Source: Cohaesibacter sp. ES.047
GTDB lineage: Bacteria; Pseudomonadota; Alphaproteobacteria; Rhizobiales; Cohaesibacteraceae
Length of the DNA: 64,000 nt
Assembly: GCF_900215505.1 (NCBI RefSeq)
Contig: NZ_LT907844.1
Coordinates: 868,001 to 932,000 of the forward strand
Reading direction: 5' to 3'
The notes beneath the pieces are model-generated. The model did no database searches. It had not been told where the DNA came from and saw only the letters and a program-made list of their open reading frames with translations. The first letter of the stretch is position 1. Every line of letters starts with the position of its first letter. The translations under genes were made by a program, and so were the position numbers. Below are positions 55,099 to 64,000 of the stretch, piece after piece.

Positions 55099-55881
55099 AT
55101 GGTTGAACTTGCGCTGCCGAAGAACTCAGTGATCAAAGAAGGCAAGACCTGGCCGAAGCCTGAAGGCGCGACCAACTTGACCGAATTCCGCATCTATCGC
55201 TGGAATCCTGACGACGGCAAAAACCCGCAGATCGATACCTATTTTGTGGACCGCGATGCTTGCGGCCCTATGGTTCTTGATGGCCTTCTGTACATCAAGG
55301 ACACGATTGATGCGACCCTGACCCTGCGCCGATCCTGCCGTGAAGGCATTTGCGGCTCCTGTGCGATGAACATCGACGGGGCGAATACGCTGGCCTGTAC
55401 CTTTGGTATGGACGATTGCAAGTCCAAGGTCGTCAAGGTCTATCCTTTGCCGCATATGAAAGTGGTCAAGGATCTTATCCCTGACATGAACAATTTCTAT
55501 GCTCAGCATTCTTCGATCGAACCTTATCTGAAGACCGACACGCCGGCTCCGGAGACCGAATGGTTGCAAAGCCGTGAAGACCGCGCCAAGCTTGATGGTC
55601 TTTACGAGTGTATTCTTTGTGCCTCTTGCTCGACCTCCTGCCCGTCTTACTGGTGGAATGGTGAGCGGTATATTGGTCCTGCTGCCCTTCTGCAGGCCTA
55701 TCGCTGGATCATCGACAGCCGCGACGAATATACCGGCGAACGCCTTGATCATCTCGATCACGTGTTCGGTGCCTATCGTTGCCACACGATCATGAACTGC
55801 ACCAAGGTTTGTCCGAAAGGTCTGAACCCGGCCAAGGCCATTGCAGAGATCAAACGCATGATGGTCGAACGCGCCATCTAG
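55099..55881 (+). CDS. sdhB: Succinate dehydrogenase iron-sulfur subunit
   Basis: A 260-residue electron-transfer subunit with three clusters. The 2Fe-2S ligands lie in [16 protein letters not shown]; the C-terminal ferredoxin-like domain has [16 protein letters not shown], then [36 protein letters not shown] opens the protein as in other Hyphomicrobiales. GGAGCG precedes the ATG. It is last in sdhCDAB; the 110-bp space from sdhA contains a strong hairpin. A terminator follows. Confidence 0.98.
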   Translation: MVELALPKNSVIKEGKTWPKPEGATNLTEFRIYRWNPDDGKNPQIDTYFVDRDACGPMVLDGLLYIKDTIDATLTLRRSCREGICGSCAMNIDGANTLACTFGMDDCKSKVVKVYPLPHMKVVKDLIPDMNNFYAQHSSIEPYLKTDTPAPETEWLQSREDRAKLDGLYECILCASCSTSCPSYWWNGERYIGPAALLQAYRWIIDSRDEYTGERLDHLDHVFGAYRCHTIMNCTKVCPKGLNPAKAIAEIKRMMVERAI

Positions 55882-55923
55882 AGCGTTCCGACCGGTTCGC
55901 AAAAGCGATCCGCCGAAGAAACG

Positions 55924-55962
55924 AAAACCGCTTTCCGGGTCTTTCTGGAGAGCGGTTTTTTT
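55924..55962 (+). terminator. Terminator of sdhCDAB
   Basis: AAAACCGCTTTCC pairs with GGAGAGCGGTTTT (one G-T) around a 10-base loop, followed by TTTTTTT. It starts 43 bp past sdhB. Confidence 0.88.
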
Positions 55963-56230
55963 GTGCCTGATGACGCCGTACGCGGGTGGTGCGCCCTCCC
56001 GATAACAAAGTCGTCATTGCGACGGGGCTTGCGGACGCCACATTTGATTCCTAATTAAAAGTTCAAAGCTACACAGTTGAAAAGCGCGCACGCGCGCTTG
56101 GTGTATGGCAGCGCTTAGTTGGGTGAAATGGATTTGGTGAGTAAGTGCTTGTTACTTTCCGAATGTCACGGCTGTGTCAGAAAGATCAGATAGTTCGCAG
56201 GAGGATCTTTGACCTGAGAGGGAGGTTCAC
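55963..56230. other. Intergenic region upstream of the phosphatase-like gene
   Basis: No ORF is credible here. An AT-rich patch (56050-56065) precedes a striking GC palindrome at 56082-56099 (AAGCGCGC, 2-base centre, GCGCGCTT). A promoter for the next gene should lie between these and 56230. Confidence 0.5.
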
Positions 56231-56683
56231 ATGTTGCAGACGAACATTTTGTTCGTGGATGAGGCCAACAATGATAGAAGCATTCTGGCTGAGGCCTATT
56301 TCAATCAGGGTCGCGATATCAGTGTCAGGGCCTTCAGTGCGGGCGTGAACCCGGATGTCGAGTTGGATCGTGCGGTCTATGAAGTGATGCGCGAGAAGGG
56401 AATCCGTCCCGATGACTATTGTCCGAAACCCATCGACATTTTTCTGCAGCCCTATTCTCCCAGAATTGATCTTGTGGTCGGTTTCGGGTCAGGAAACACT
56501 CGAGCGCGGCTTCCCATGTTGCCGCATCATCCATCGAGTCTTCAGCTGATGGTGGATGCACTTGATCGCGGGTTCGAAGGAGCTGCGCGCAAACGCGCCA
56601 TCAGAGACTGCTATGCCGACGTCGGTCTGGCAATTGATCGGGCAAAGGCCAAGGGACTGCTGCCCAGTTCCCAAGCTGCCTGA
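56231..56683 (+). CDS. Low-molecular-weight phosphatase / ArsC-like protein lacking the catalytic cysteine
   Basis: A 150-residue protein with the outline of LMW tyrosine phosphatases and arsenate reductases: an N-terminal strand and P-loop (ILFVDEANNDRSILAEAYF), FSAGVNPDVELDRAVYEVM, GIRPDDYCPKP, and RIDLVVGFG. In active enzymes the loop reads CX5RS; here the cysteine is Asp10 while Arg16-Ser17 are kept, so phosphatase or reductase chemistry should be lost. A role in binding a phosphorylated or anionic ligand is inferred. GGGAGG precedes the ATG. The gene stands alone between sdhB and the aldolase gene. Confidence 0.75.
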   Translation: MLQTNILFVDEANNDRSILAEAYFNQGRDISVRAFSAGVNPDVELDRAVYEVMREKGIRPDDYCPKPIDIFLQPYSPRIDLVVGFGSGNTRARLPMLPHHPSSLQLMVDALDRGFEGAARKRAIRDCYADVGLAIDRAKAKGLLPSSQAA

Positions 56684-57040
56684 TTTGCAAAGGCAGTATG
56701 ATCAGGGGTATCGGAATCTGTTTCCTCAACGGCTGCTCCTGATCGCACCATTCACGAGCGCATTTCATGGTCTGCCGCTGGTCGTTTACTCTGTCGGGCA
56801 GTCTTTTCATCCGGGCCCAGCTGTGCAACCATGGGGCGTGCGTGCAAAGTGCGCCTTTTAGGCGGCCTGTTTTTGATAGTGATCAACGTTTGTCAGCACG
56901 TGCCTGATATACAGGCAACGCGTTTAAATAAAAGATGGATTTCAACCTTTGCTGACGGCCCTATTGGCTGGACTGGGCAAAGGGAATGCTTTATTCGAAT
57001 AGCAAGACTCTTACCATCTCAAGATACAGGAGATTGAGCC
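56684..57040. other. Upstream region of the aldolase gene
   Basis: 357 bp without a credible ORF. TGCCTG-ATATA-CAGGCA, a perfect 6-6 inverted repeat at 56901-56917, is operator-like and lies 124 bp before the aldolase start. An AAGGAG-like AGGAG is at the right distance from the GTG at 57041. Confidence 0.5.
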
Positions 57041-58123
57041 GTGAGCGGAATCAAACTGCGTCCAGGTGTCGTCACCGGCGAAGAATATCTGCAGCTTCTG
57101 GAAGCCTGCAAAGAAGGTGGCTACGCGCTGCCTGCGGTGAATGTCACCGGTACCAATAGTCTCAATGCGGTGATGGAAGCTGCTGCCAAAGCAAAATCCG
57201 ACATCATCATTCAGATGTCCAACGGTGGCGCACAGTTCTATGCTGGCCAGGGTGCTCCAGATGCGATGCAGGCCCGTGTTCTCGGTTCTGTTTCCATCGC
57301 GCAGCATGTCAATCTGCTCGCCGAGGCCTATGGCATCTGCGTTGTCATGCACACCGACCACTGCAACCGCAAGCTTCTGCCTTGGGTTGACGGTCTGCTG
57401 GATCATGGCGAAGCCTACTACAAGACCCATGGTCGCCCGCTTTACACGTCCCACATGATCGATTTGTCCGAGGAATCCCTTGAAGACAACGTTCAGACCT
57501 GTGCGAAATATCTCGAACGCATGGCTCCGATGGGCATGAGCCTTGAAATCGAGCTTGGCGTTACCGGCGGTGAAGAAGACGGCATCGGTAAAGAGCTTGA
57601 AGAAGGCGATGCTGAGAATCCGAACCTCTACACCCAGCCTCAAGATGTGCTTTATGCCTATGACGTGCTGTCCAAGATCGGTCACTTCACCGTGGCTGCT
57701 TCCTTCGGCAACGTTCATGGCGTCTATGCACCGGGCAACGTCAAACTGCGTCCTGAAATCCTGAAGCATTCTCAGGCGCTGGTTTCCAAGGAACGCGGCG
57801 GCGGCGACAAGCCTCTCAGCCTCGTTTTCCATGGCGGTTCTGGGTCCTCCAAGGAGCAGATCGAAGAAGCTGTCGGTTATGGCGTGTTCAAGATGAACGT
57901 CGACACCGACATCCAGTTTGCCTTTGCTGAAGCGGTTGCTGCGAAGATGAATGAAAAGGCAATTGCCTTCATCCATCAGGTCGACCCGGATGACAAAACT
58001 CCGTACAAAAAATTCTACGATCCGCGCAAATGGCTGCGTTCTGGCGAACTGGGCATGGTAGCCCGCGTCGAAGAAGCCATGAAGGATCTGGGCTCTGTTG
58101 GCAAAACTGTTGCCAGCAAGTAA
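57041..58123 (+). CDS. fba: Fructose-bisphosphate aldolase class II
   Basis: A 360-residue zinc-dependent aldolase of the E. coli FbaA kind. VVMHTDHCNRKLLPW has the metal and catalytic residues; LEIELGVTGGEEDG, FGNVHGVYAPGNVKL and LVFHGGSGSSKEQ hold further ligands and the monovalent-ion/phosphate loop; GVFKMNVDTDIQ is the last substrate-binding strand. It cleaves fructose 1,6-bisphosphate and works in both glycolysis and gluconeogenesis. It starts with GTG, eight bases after AGGAG. Confidence 0.96.
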   Translation: MSGIKLRPGVVTGEEYLQLLEACKEGGYALPAVNVTGTNSLNAVMEAAAKAKSDIIIQMSNGGAQFYAGQGAPDAMQARVLGSVSIAQHVNLLAEAYGICVVMHTDHCNRKLLPWVDGLLDHGEAYYKTHGRPLYTSHMIDLSEESLEDNVQTCAKYLERMAPMGMSLEIELGVTGGEEDGIGKELEEGDAENPNLYTQPQDVLYAYDVLSKIGHFTVAASFGNVHGVYAPGNVKLRPEILKHSQALVSKERGGGDKPLSLVFHGGSGSSKEQIEEAVGYGVFKMNVDTDIQFAFAEAVAAKMNEKAIAFIHQVDPDDKTPYKKFYDPRKWLRSGELGMVARVEEAMKDLGSVGKTVASK

Positions 58124-58358
58124 GCTTTTGCACATCCTGTAATTGGTTGGGGTCTGTGGGTATTTTTTCCTGCAGGCCCTTCTTTTTGTCTCATTGATCC
58201 GTAAGAATGACAAGGAAACGGGGCATTGCGGGGATGCTACGTATGCCACCGGCAAAAGCTTTTGCTCTTGGCCGGGGGCGCTGGTATCACTGAAAGCGGG
58301 CTGTCTGACTATGATGGCGCGCTCTTGGTATGTTGTTATTATGGGTGAAAAGATTTGT

Positions 58359-59039
58359 ATGGGTACCACTTTGGACTGTCAGAGACTGGCGCTTGGCTTC
58401 AGGTTTCTCGGGAGACGGCGGTCTCTTGCCGCTGCGATGATGGCTCTCGTTCTTGGTGGCTGTGCCGTGTCCGGCGGCCTTGATCAGAGCAAAGACACAC
58501 AGCCGGTGGTGTCCCGCGCGGAGCTGCCTTCGCTTCCTGCCATTGTAGAGCCGGCTGATGAAGTGGCCTCTTCGGGCAAATTCCAACATTCCGAAACTGA
58601 AGCCGTCAAGGTCGTCGCCAAGACTGATGGGCCAGAAGAGATTGAGGCGAACAAGGTGGCCTATGCTGCTGCAACGCAGGTGGAGCAGCCCGCGATCACC
58701 ACAACACATGCTGACCTCAAGCCGTTTGTCGGGCGCTGGACGCTGAATAAACCGCCCAAAGTGAAAGCCGCCGGGACAATCGGGACAACCGCAGCCCCTT
58801 CTGATGCGTGTGTTTTGGTGCTTGAGGCCGCAGAAGAGGGGGCAACGGGCCACAAGGCCAAGGGCAATTCTTCTTGCCCGACCGGTCTGTTCATGCTTGA
58901 TAGTTGGGCGGCTTTTGAGGGCAGGCTTGTGCTCAAGGACCATATGGGGGATGAGATCGTGCAGTTGCGCTCCGGCGAGGCCGGTATATGGGTTGGCGTG
59001 AGCCGGGACGGCACGACCTATGTCTTTGAAAAATCCTGA
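58359..59039 (+). CDS. Lipoprotein with Inh/Omp19-like C-terminal domain
   Basis: About 226 residues. Basic residues (FRFLGRRR) and a hydrophobic segment lead to the lipobox LVLGGC, so it should be lipidated and exported. A disordered, acid- and Ala/Pro-rich stretch follows. The last 95 residues, from KPFVGRWTLNKPP through DACVLVLEA, NSSCPTGLFMLDSW, GRLVLKDHMGDEIVQL and GIWVGVSRDG, have the beta-barrel pattern of metalloprotease inhibitors (Inh) and Brucella Omp19. The start is uncertain: ATGs at 58341 and 58359 both give a long basic N-region. It is paralogous to the next gene. Confidence 0.7.
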   Translation: MGTTLDCQRLALGFRFLGRRRSLAAAMMALVLGGCAVSGGLDQSKDTQPVVSRAELPSLPAIVEPADEVASSGKFQHSETEAVKVVAKTDGPEEIEANKVAYAAATQVEQPAITTTHADLKPFVGRWTLNKPPKVKAAGTIGTTAAPSDACVLVLEAAEEGATGHKAKGNSSCPTGLFMLDSWAAFEGRLVLKDHMGDEIVQLRSGEAGIWVGVSRDGTTYVFEKS

Positions 59040-59234
59040 GTGATGGCAATGAGGCGGCGGCTTGATCCGTTTGCTTCTTCACCTGCCAAGCGATCCGCAG
59101 TCATGGTGCTTGCGGAGTTGTCGTGATTGAGCTATCACGTGAATTGATCTGATTACCCTCTAGGGCCATTTATCGACTTGATAAAGTTTGCAGAAGATTC
59201 AAAACTTAGGGCAGGGTGTCGAATGGAGAGTGGT

Positions 59235-59795
59235 ATGATTCGGTATTGCGTACTTGGTTGCCTTGGTTTGGTGATGGCTGGTTGTTCAACCGGCGGGTTT
59301 GACCGATTTGGTGGCAGCCAGAACACGCGGCTTAATCCGGCGCCGACGGCGCCTGTCGAGAGCCAGAGCTTGAGTCCTCTCATCCCGAATGAGCAATATG
59401 CCAACACCCAGCAAGGGCAGCCGATCAACAACGCCCTTGGTGCCGAGGCCGAAATCACCCAGCCGGGGCAGATTTCCGGCGACATGGCGACACCTGCCAC
59501 AGCCCGACAGCTCAAGCGCACGGATCTTCTCGGTGCCTGGACGCTGGCGTCGGGGGCCGAGCAGTGCAAGCTGAATGTCAATCTGACAAACTGGACCGGT
59601 GGCTATCGTGCGTCGACGCGCGGCTGCGCATCACCTGATCTGCAGCGCATCAATGCGTGGAAGCTGGAAGGCCGAAAAGTGGTCTTGCTGGCCGAGGACG
59701 GTGCGACGCCGATTGCACAGCTCTTTTCCTCGTCTCCTGCCCGCTTTGACGGTTTGGCAAGCCAGGACGGCCGGGCGGTTTCCCTGTTCCGATAA
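59235..59795 (+). CDS. Lipoprotein with Inh/Omp19-like domain (paralogue)
   Basis: A 186-residue lipoprotein. The signal peptide is short (MIRYCVLGCLGLVMAGC) with lipobox VMAGC. A polar, Pro/Gln-rich linker follows, then an Inh-type domain: LKRTDLLGAWTLASG, QCKLNVNLTNW, YRASTRGCASPDLQRINAW, KVVLLAEDGATPIAQL. The paired cysteines match the disulfide of Inh/Omp19 proteins. In Brucella, Omp19 is an outer-membrane lipoprotein and protease inhibitor; the role here is inferred. GGAGAG precedes the ATG at 59235; an in-frame ATG at 59223 is possible. Confidence 0.8.
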   Translation: MIRYCVLGCLGLVMAGCSTGGFDRFGGSQNTRLNPAPTAPVESQSLSPLIPNEQYANTQQGQPINNALGAEAEITQPGQISGDMATPATARQLKRTDLLGAWTLASGAEQCKLNVNLTNWTGGYRASTRGCASPDLQRINAWKLEGRKVVLLAEDGATPIAQLFSSSPARFDGLASQDGRAVSLFR

Positions 59796-59982
59796 AATTT
59801 CCCATTCTTGCGGCTTGTCTCCGGATGCCTCCATTGGCGGGCTTGCGTAGGATCGGCTTTGCGGGTTAGAGGACGCTGACGATATGGCTGACGGATGCTT
59901 TTTGCAGCAACCGGGCATTCTGTCTTGGGCGGTTGCGTGAGTGTGTGTCGTCCTGCGGCTTAGGTAACAGAAGGATGACTTT

Positions 59983-61137
59983 GTGGGCAGCGAGTTTGGC
60001 GTTTATTCGGTTTCGGATTTCTACAACAGCAAAGTTGAGCATGGCGAGATAGAGGGCGATCCGCAGCAGCGTGCCCTCGCCGAGCGCTTTGACCGTCTGC
60101 AGGAACGTGTGAGCCAGAAGCGCCTGTCACGCAAGACCTCGTCCCTTGGCTGGCTGTTTGCGAAGCGCCAACCGCCGGAAATCGTCAAGGGTCTCTATGT
60201 TTGGGGAGCCGTGGGGCGCGGCAAGACCATGGTGATGGATCTCTTTTTCGAGATTGCACCGGTCAAGCGCAAGGGGCGGTTCCACTTTCATGAATTCATG
60301 CGCGATATGCACGCGCGGATCAAGGTCGCCCGGGCTGATATCAAGGCAGGGGTGATCAAGGGTGAGGATCCGATCCGGCCCGTGGCTGATGATCTGGCGG
60401 ATGAGCTCAAACTGTTGTGTTTTGATGAGTTTTCCGTGACGGATATCGCGGACGCGATGCTTCTGGGGCGGCTGTTCACGCGCCTGTTCGAGCGAGGCGT
60501 GGTGGTGGTCGCCACCTCCAATGTGGAACCATCCCAGCTTTACAAGGATGGCCTTAACCGTCAGTTGTTCCTTCCCTTTATCGAGCTCTTGAAACAGCAG
60601 TGTGAAATTGTCTGCCTCGACGCCCGTACGGACTTCCGAATGGAAAAGCTGAGCGGTGAAGAGGTTTTTCTGTACCCGGATGATGACAGTGCGAAATGCC
60701 GGTTTCAGGCCATGTGGGAGAGTCTGATCGAGGCTCCGCGGGCGGCGAGCGACTCTGTCGCTCATCAGGGACGCAGCATTCACGTGCCTGAGGCCTGGCA
60801 CGGAATGGCGCGCTTTCATTTTGGTGATTTATGCGCAAATCCGTTGGGTGCGTCTGACTATCTACGCCTGTGTTCTCTCTATCACACCGTGTTTATCGAA
60901 GGGATTCCGCTCTTAGGCCGATTTAACCGGAATGAGGCCAAACGGTTCATTATTCTGATTGATACCCTTTATGATAATCATATCAGATTGATAGCAACTG
61001 CCGCAGCGTCACCTCTTGATCTTTATACGGATGACAATGGGACCGAAGCCTTCGAGTTTCATCGCACTGCGTCGCGCTTAGTAGAAATGCAGTCACGTGA
61101 CTATTTGTCGCAGGATGATGCCGTATCCTTACGTTGA
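59983..61137 (+). CDS. zapE: Cell division ATPase ZapE (AFG1 family)
   Basis: A 384-residue AAA-type ATPase that in E. coli localises to the constricting septum and modulates FtsZ. Walker A is LYVWGAVGRGKTMVMDLFF, Walker B is LLCFDEFSVTDIADAML, and VVATSNVEPSQLYKDGLNR is the sensor region. The C-terminal half, with PLLGRFNRNEAKRFI and LIDTLYDNHIRL, is typical. It starts with GTG at 59983, seven bases after AAGGA. It precedes mdh by 153 bp, the order common in alphaproteobacteria. Confidence 0.95.
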   Translation: MGSEFGVYSVSDFYNSKVEHGEIEGDPQQRALAERFDRLQERVSQKRLSRKTSSLGWLFAKRQPPEIVKGLYVWGAVGRGKTMVMDLFFEIAPVKRKGRFHFHEFMRDMHARIKVARADIKAGVIKGEDPIRPVADDLADELKLLCFDEFSVTDIADAMLLGRLFTRLFERGVVVVATSNVEPSQLYKDGLNRQLFLPFIELLKQQCEIVCLDARTDFRMEKLSGEEVFLYPDDDSAKCRFQAMWESLIEAPRAASDSVAHQGRSIHVPEAWHGMARFHFGDLCANPLGASDYLRLCSLYHTVFIEGIPLLGRFNRNEAKRFIILIDTLYDNHIRLIATAAASPLDLYTDDNGTEAFEFHRTASRLVEMQSRDYLSQDDAVSLR

Positions 61138-61194
61138 CGTTATCGTTAAGTGCACCAAAAGTCTGGCCTTTTTTAGGGATTTAAAACTTTGTGA

Positions 61195-62256
<1,062 letters not shown>

Positions 62257-62267
62257 TAGGCTAAGAA

Positions 62268-62318
62268 AACCTGATCCCCGCCTTATTTCGTTGGCCCGAA
62301 TGCGGGGGCAGGTTTTTT
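62268..62318 (+). terminator. Terminator of mdh
   Basis: AACCTG-CCCCGC pairs with GCGGGG-CAGGTT (bulged bases between) around a 20-base loop, followed by TTTTT. It begins 12 bp after the mdh stop, so sucCD has its own promoter or depends on read-through. Confidence 0.75.
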
Positions 62319-62340
62319 GAGTCTACAGAAGAAGATCAGC

Positions 62341-62388
62341 CGGCGGTCGATCGCGCTCACGTTTCGACCGCCGCGCAGATTTGTTTTT
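62341..62388 (+). promoter_or_regulatory. Hairpin in the sucC leader
   Basis: CGGCGGTCGA pairs perfectly with TCGACCGCCG (10 bp) around a 13-base loop, and a T-rich tract follows after seven bases. It sits about 29 bp before the sucC ATG. It may be an attenuator, a second mdh terminator or a stability element. Confidence 0.45.
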
Positions 62389-62402
62389 TTAGGGGAGCTC
62401 CC

Positions 62403-63599
62403 ATGAATATTCATGAGTATCAGGCAAAGGCGCTTCTGAAGGAATATGGTGCACCAGTCTCAGACGGTGTCGCCATTTTTTCGGCAGAAGAGGCGCTTGC
62501 CGCTGCAGATAAGCTAGGTGGTCCGCTCTGGGTTGTGAAATCCCAGATCCATGCGGGCGGCCGCGGCAAAGGAAAATTCAAAGAATCGTCAGCTGGTGAA
62601 AAGGGTGGTGTGCGCCTTGCCTCCTCGAAAGAGGAAGTGACCGAATTTGCCGGTCAGATGCTCGGAGCCACGCTGGTGACCAACCAGACCGGCGACGCAG
62701 GCAAACAGGTGAACCGTCTTTATATTGAGGACGGTGCGGACATTGATCGCGAGCTCTATCTCTCGCTTCTGGTCGATCGTTCCTGTGGCCGTGTGGCGTT
62801 TGTTGTCTCCACAGAAGGCGGCATGGACATCGAGGCTGTTGCGGAAGAAACGCCCGAGAAAATCCTGACCCTGCCGATCGATCCCGAAGCAGGCGTCACC
62901 GAAGCGGATGCGTCCAAGATCTGCGATGCGCTGAAGCTCGAGAGTGCTGCGCGCGACGATGGCATGACGCTGTTCCCCATTCTCTACAAGGCCTTTGTCG
63001 AAAAGGACATGGCGCTTCTCGAGGTCAACCCGCTGATCGTCATGGAAAATGGTCGTCTGCGCGTGCTCGACGCCAAGGTGTCCTTCGATGGCAACGCTCT
63101 GTTCCGTCATCCCGAGATCATGGAACTGCGTGACCTCACCGAGGAAGACGAGAAGGAAATCACTGCGTCCAAGCATGATCTGGCCTATGTGGCGCTTGAT
63201 GGCAACATCGGCTGCATGGTGAATGGTGCCGGTCTTGCCATGGCGACCATGGACATCATCAAGCTCTATGGCGCAGAGCCTGCCAACTTCCTTGATGTGG
63301 GTGGTGGTGCCACCACCGAGAAAGTGACCGCAGCCTTCAAGATCATCACGTCCGATCCGAACGTCAAAGGCATTCTCGTCAACATCTTTGGCGGCATCAT
63401 GCGCTGTGACATCATTGCGCAGGGCGTTCTGCAGGCTGTCCAGGAAGTCGGCCTGAGTGTGCCGCTCGTCGTGCGGCTGGAAGGCACGCGCGTCGCGGAA
63501 GGCAAGAAGTTGATTGAGGAAAGCGACCTCAACGTCATTCCTGCCGATGATCTGAACGATGCAGCGCAGAAGATCGTCGCTGCAGTGAAGGGGGCGTAA
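62403..63599 (+). CDS. sucC: Succinyl-CoA synthetase beta subunit (ADP-forming)
   Basis: A 398-residue ATP-grasp subunit of the enzyme that makes succinate and ATP from succinyl-CoA. [18 protein letters not shown] opens the protein; [22 protein letters not shown]-like [19 protein letters not shown] and [11 protein letters not shown] are characteristic; [11 protein letters not shown] lies near the CoA/ATP-binding C-terminal part. GGGGAG is just before the ATG. sucD starts two bases after its stop. Confidence 0.98.
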   Translation: MNIHEYQAKALLKEYGAPVSDGVAIFSAEEALAAADKLGGPLWVVKSQIHAGGRGKGKFKESSAGEKGGVRLASSKEEVTEFAGQMLGATLVTNQTGDAGKQVNRLYIEDGADIDRELYLSLLVDRSCGRVAFVVSTEGGMDIEAVAEETPEKILTLPIDPEAGVTEADASKICDALKLESAARDDGMTLFPILYKAFVEKDMALLEVNPLIVMENGRLRVLDAKVSFDGNALFRHPEIMELRDLTEEDEKEITASKHDLAYVALDGNIGCMVNGAGLAMATMDIIKLYGAEPANFLDVGGGATTEKVTAAFKIITSDPNVKGILVNIFGGIMRCDIIAQGVLQAVQEVGLSVPLVVRLEGTRVAEGKKLIEESDLNVIPADDLNDAAQKIVAAVKGA

Positions 63600-63601
63600 C
63601 G

Positions 63602-64000
63602 ATGTCAATCCTTGTAAACAAAGACACCAAAATCATCGTTCAGGGCCTGACCGGCAAGACCGGAACCTTCCACACCGAGCAGGCTCTGGCCTACTACGGT
63701 ACGCAGATGGTGGCCGGCGTTCACCCCAAAAAAGGTGGCGAAACCTGGTCCAGCGGTCTGGACGGCGGAGCCGAACTGCCGATCTTCGCGTCTGTGAAAG
63801 AAGCCAAAGATGCCACGGGTGCCACGGCGTCCGTCATCTATGTGCCGCCTGCAGGTGCCGGTGCTGCCATCATCGAGGCCATCGAGGCAGGGGTTGAATT
63901 CATCTCCTGCATCACCGAAGGCATTCCCGTGGCCGACATGGTCAAGGTGAAGCGCCGCCTCGAAGACAGCAAGTCGCGTCTTCTCGGCCCGAACTGCCCC
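63602..64000 (+). CDS. sucD: Succinyl-CoA synthetase alpha subunit, 3' end outside window
   Basis: The first 133 residues are visible and the frame is open to the window's end. [21 protein letters not shown] opens the CoA-binding Rossmann domain, followed by [49 protein letters not shown] and RLLGPNCP. The phosphohistidine lies beyond the window. It starts with ATG two bases after the sucC stop. Confidence 0.97.
   Translation, partial: MSILVNKDTKIIVQGLTGKTGTFHTEQALAYYGTQMVAGVHPKKGGETWSSGLDGGAELPIFASVKEAKDATGATASVIYVPPAGAGAAIIEAIEAGVEFISCITEGIPVADMVKVKRRLEDSKSRLLGPNCP

Overview
The window reads as a continuous stretch of core chromosome from an alphaproteobacterium of the order Hyphomicrobiales (Rhizobiales). 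The evidence is gene content and order: purH, heparinase-like protein and RsmB-type methyltransferase in a row; ftsK next to lolA; an IalB-family protein near rlmN; Omp19/Inh-type lipoproteins; a giant NAD-glutamate dehydrogenase; and zapE-mdh-sucCD. GC content looks moderate to high. The genus cannot be fixed from sequence alone; Cohaesibacter or a relative is a guess. I see no rRNA, tRNA, insertion sequence, prophage or CRISPR array.

Layout. 1-5.7 kb: the 3' part of a B-type aconitase, then a complete A-type aconitase, each with its own terminator. 6-13.6 kb: small metabolic and envelope genes (GNAT acetyltransferase, DUF1989 protein, aldo/keto reductase, DUF1674 protein, HtpX protease, two small membrane proteins), typA and a DUF1643 protein. 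13.7-22.6 kb: argG, a PAP2 phosphatase, a LysR-type regulator, rlmN, an IalB-like protein, a SpoU-type RNA methyltransferase, a quinone oxidoreductase and a YkvA protein. 22.9-34 kb, nearly all on the minus strand: purH, heparinase-like protein, RsmB-like methyltransferase, exonuclease III, lolA, ftsK, aminotransferase. 34.4-49.5 kb: NAD-glutamate dehydrogenase, leuB, leuD, argC, asd, carbonic anhydrase, a threonine dehydratase paired with a pyridoxal kinase, and an FAD oxidoreductase. 49.6-64 kb, plus strand: malyl-CoA thioesterase/lyase-like protein, DUF1737 protein, mesaconyl-CoA hydratase, sdhCDAB, a phosphatase-like protein, class II fructose-bisphosphate aldolase, two Inh-type lipoproteins, zapE, mdh, sucC and the start of sucD.

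How the genes work together. Much of the window serves the TCA cycle and its side branches: two aconitases, succinate dehydrogenase plus a possible assembly factor, malate dehydrogenase, succinyl-CoA synthetase, two ethylmalonyl-CoA-pathway genes and glutamate dehydrogenase feeding 2-oxoglutarate. A second theme is amino-acid synthesis: argG, argC, leuB, leuD, asd and a possible succinyldiaminopimelate aminotransferase.

Most unusual features. (1) A candidate threonine-rich leader peptide before asd, followed by RNA that can pair either with itself or with the asd Shine-Dalgarno. (2) A family of intergenic palindromes with compensatory base changes at 22.8 and 41.7-41.9 kb. (3) A 12-bp tandem repeat touching the argC start codon. 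(4) A low-molecular-weight phosphatase-like protein whose catalytic cysteine is replaced by aspartate. (5) An AcnB that looks Bacteroidetes-like beside AcnA.
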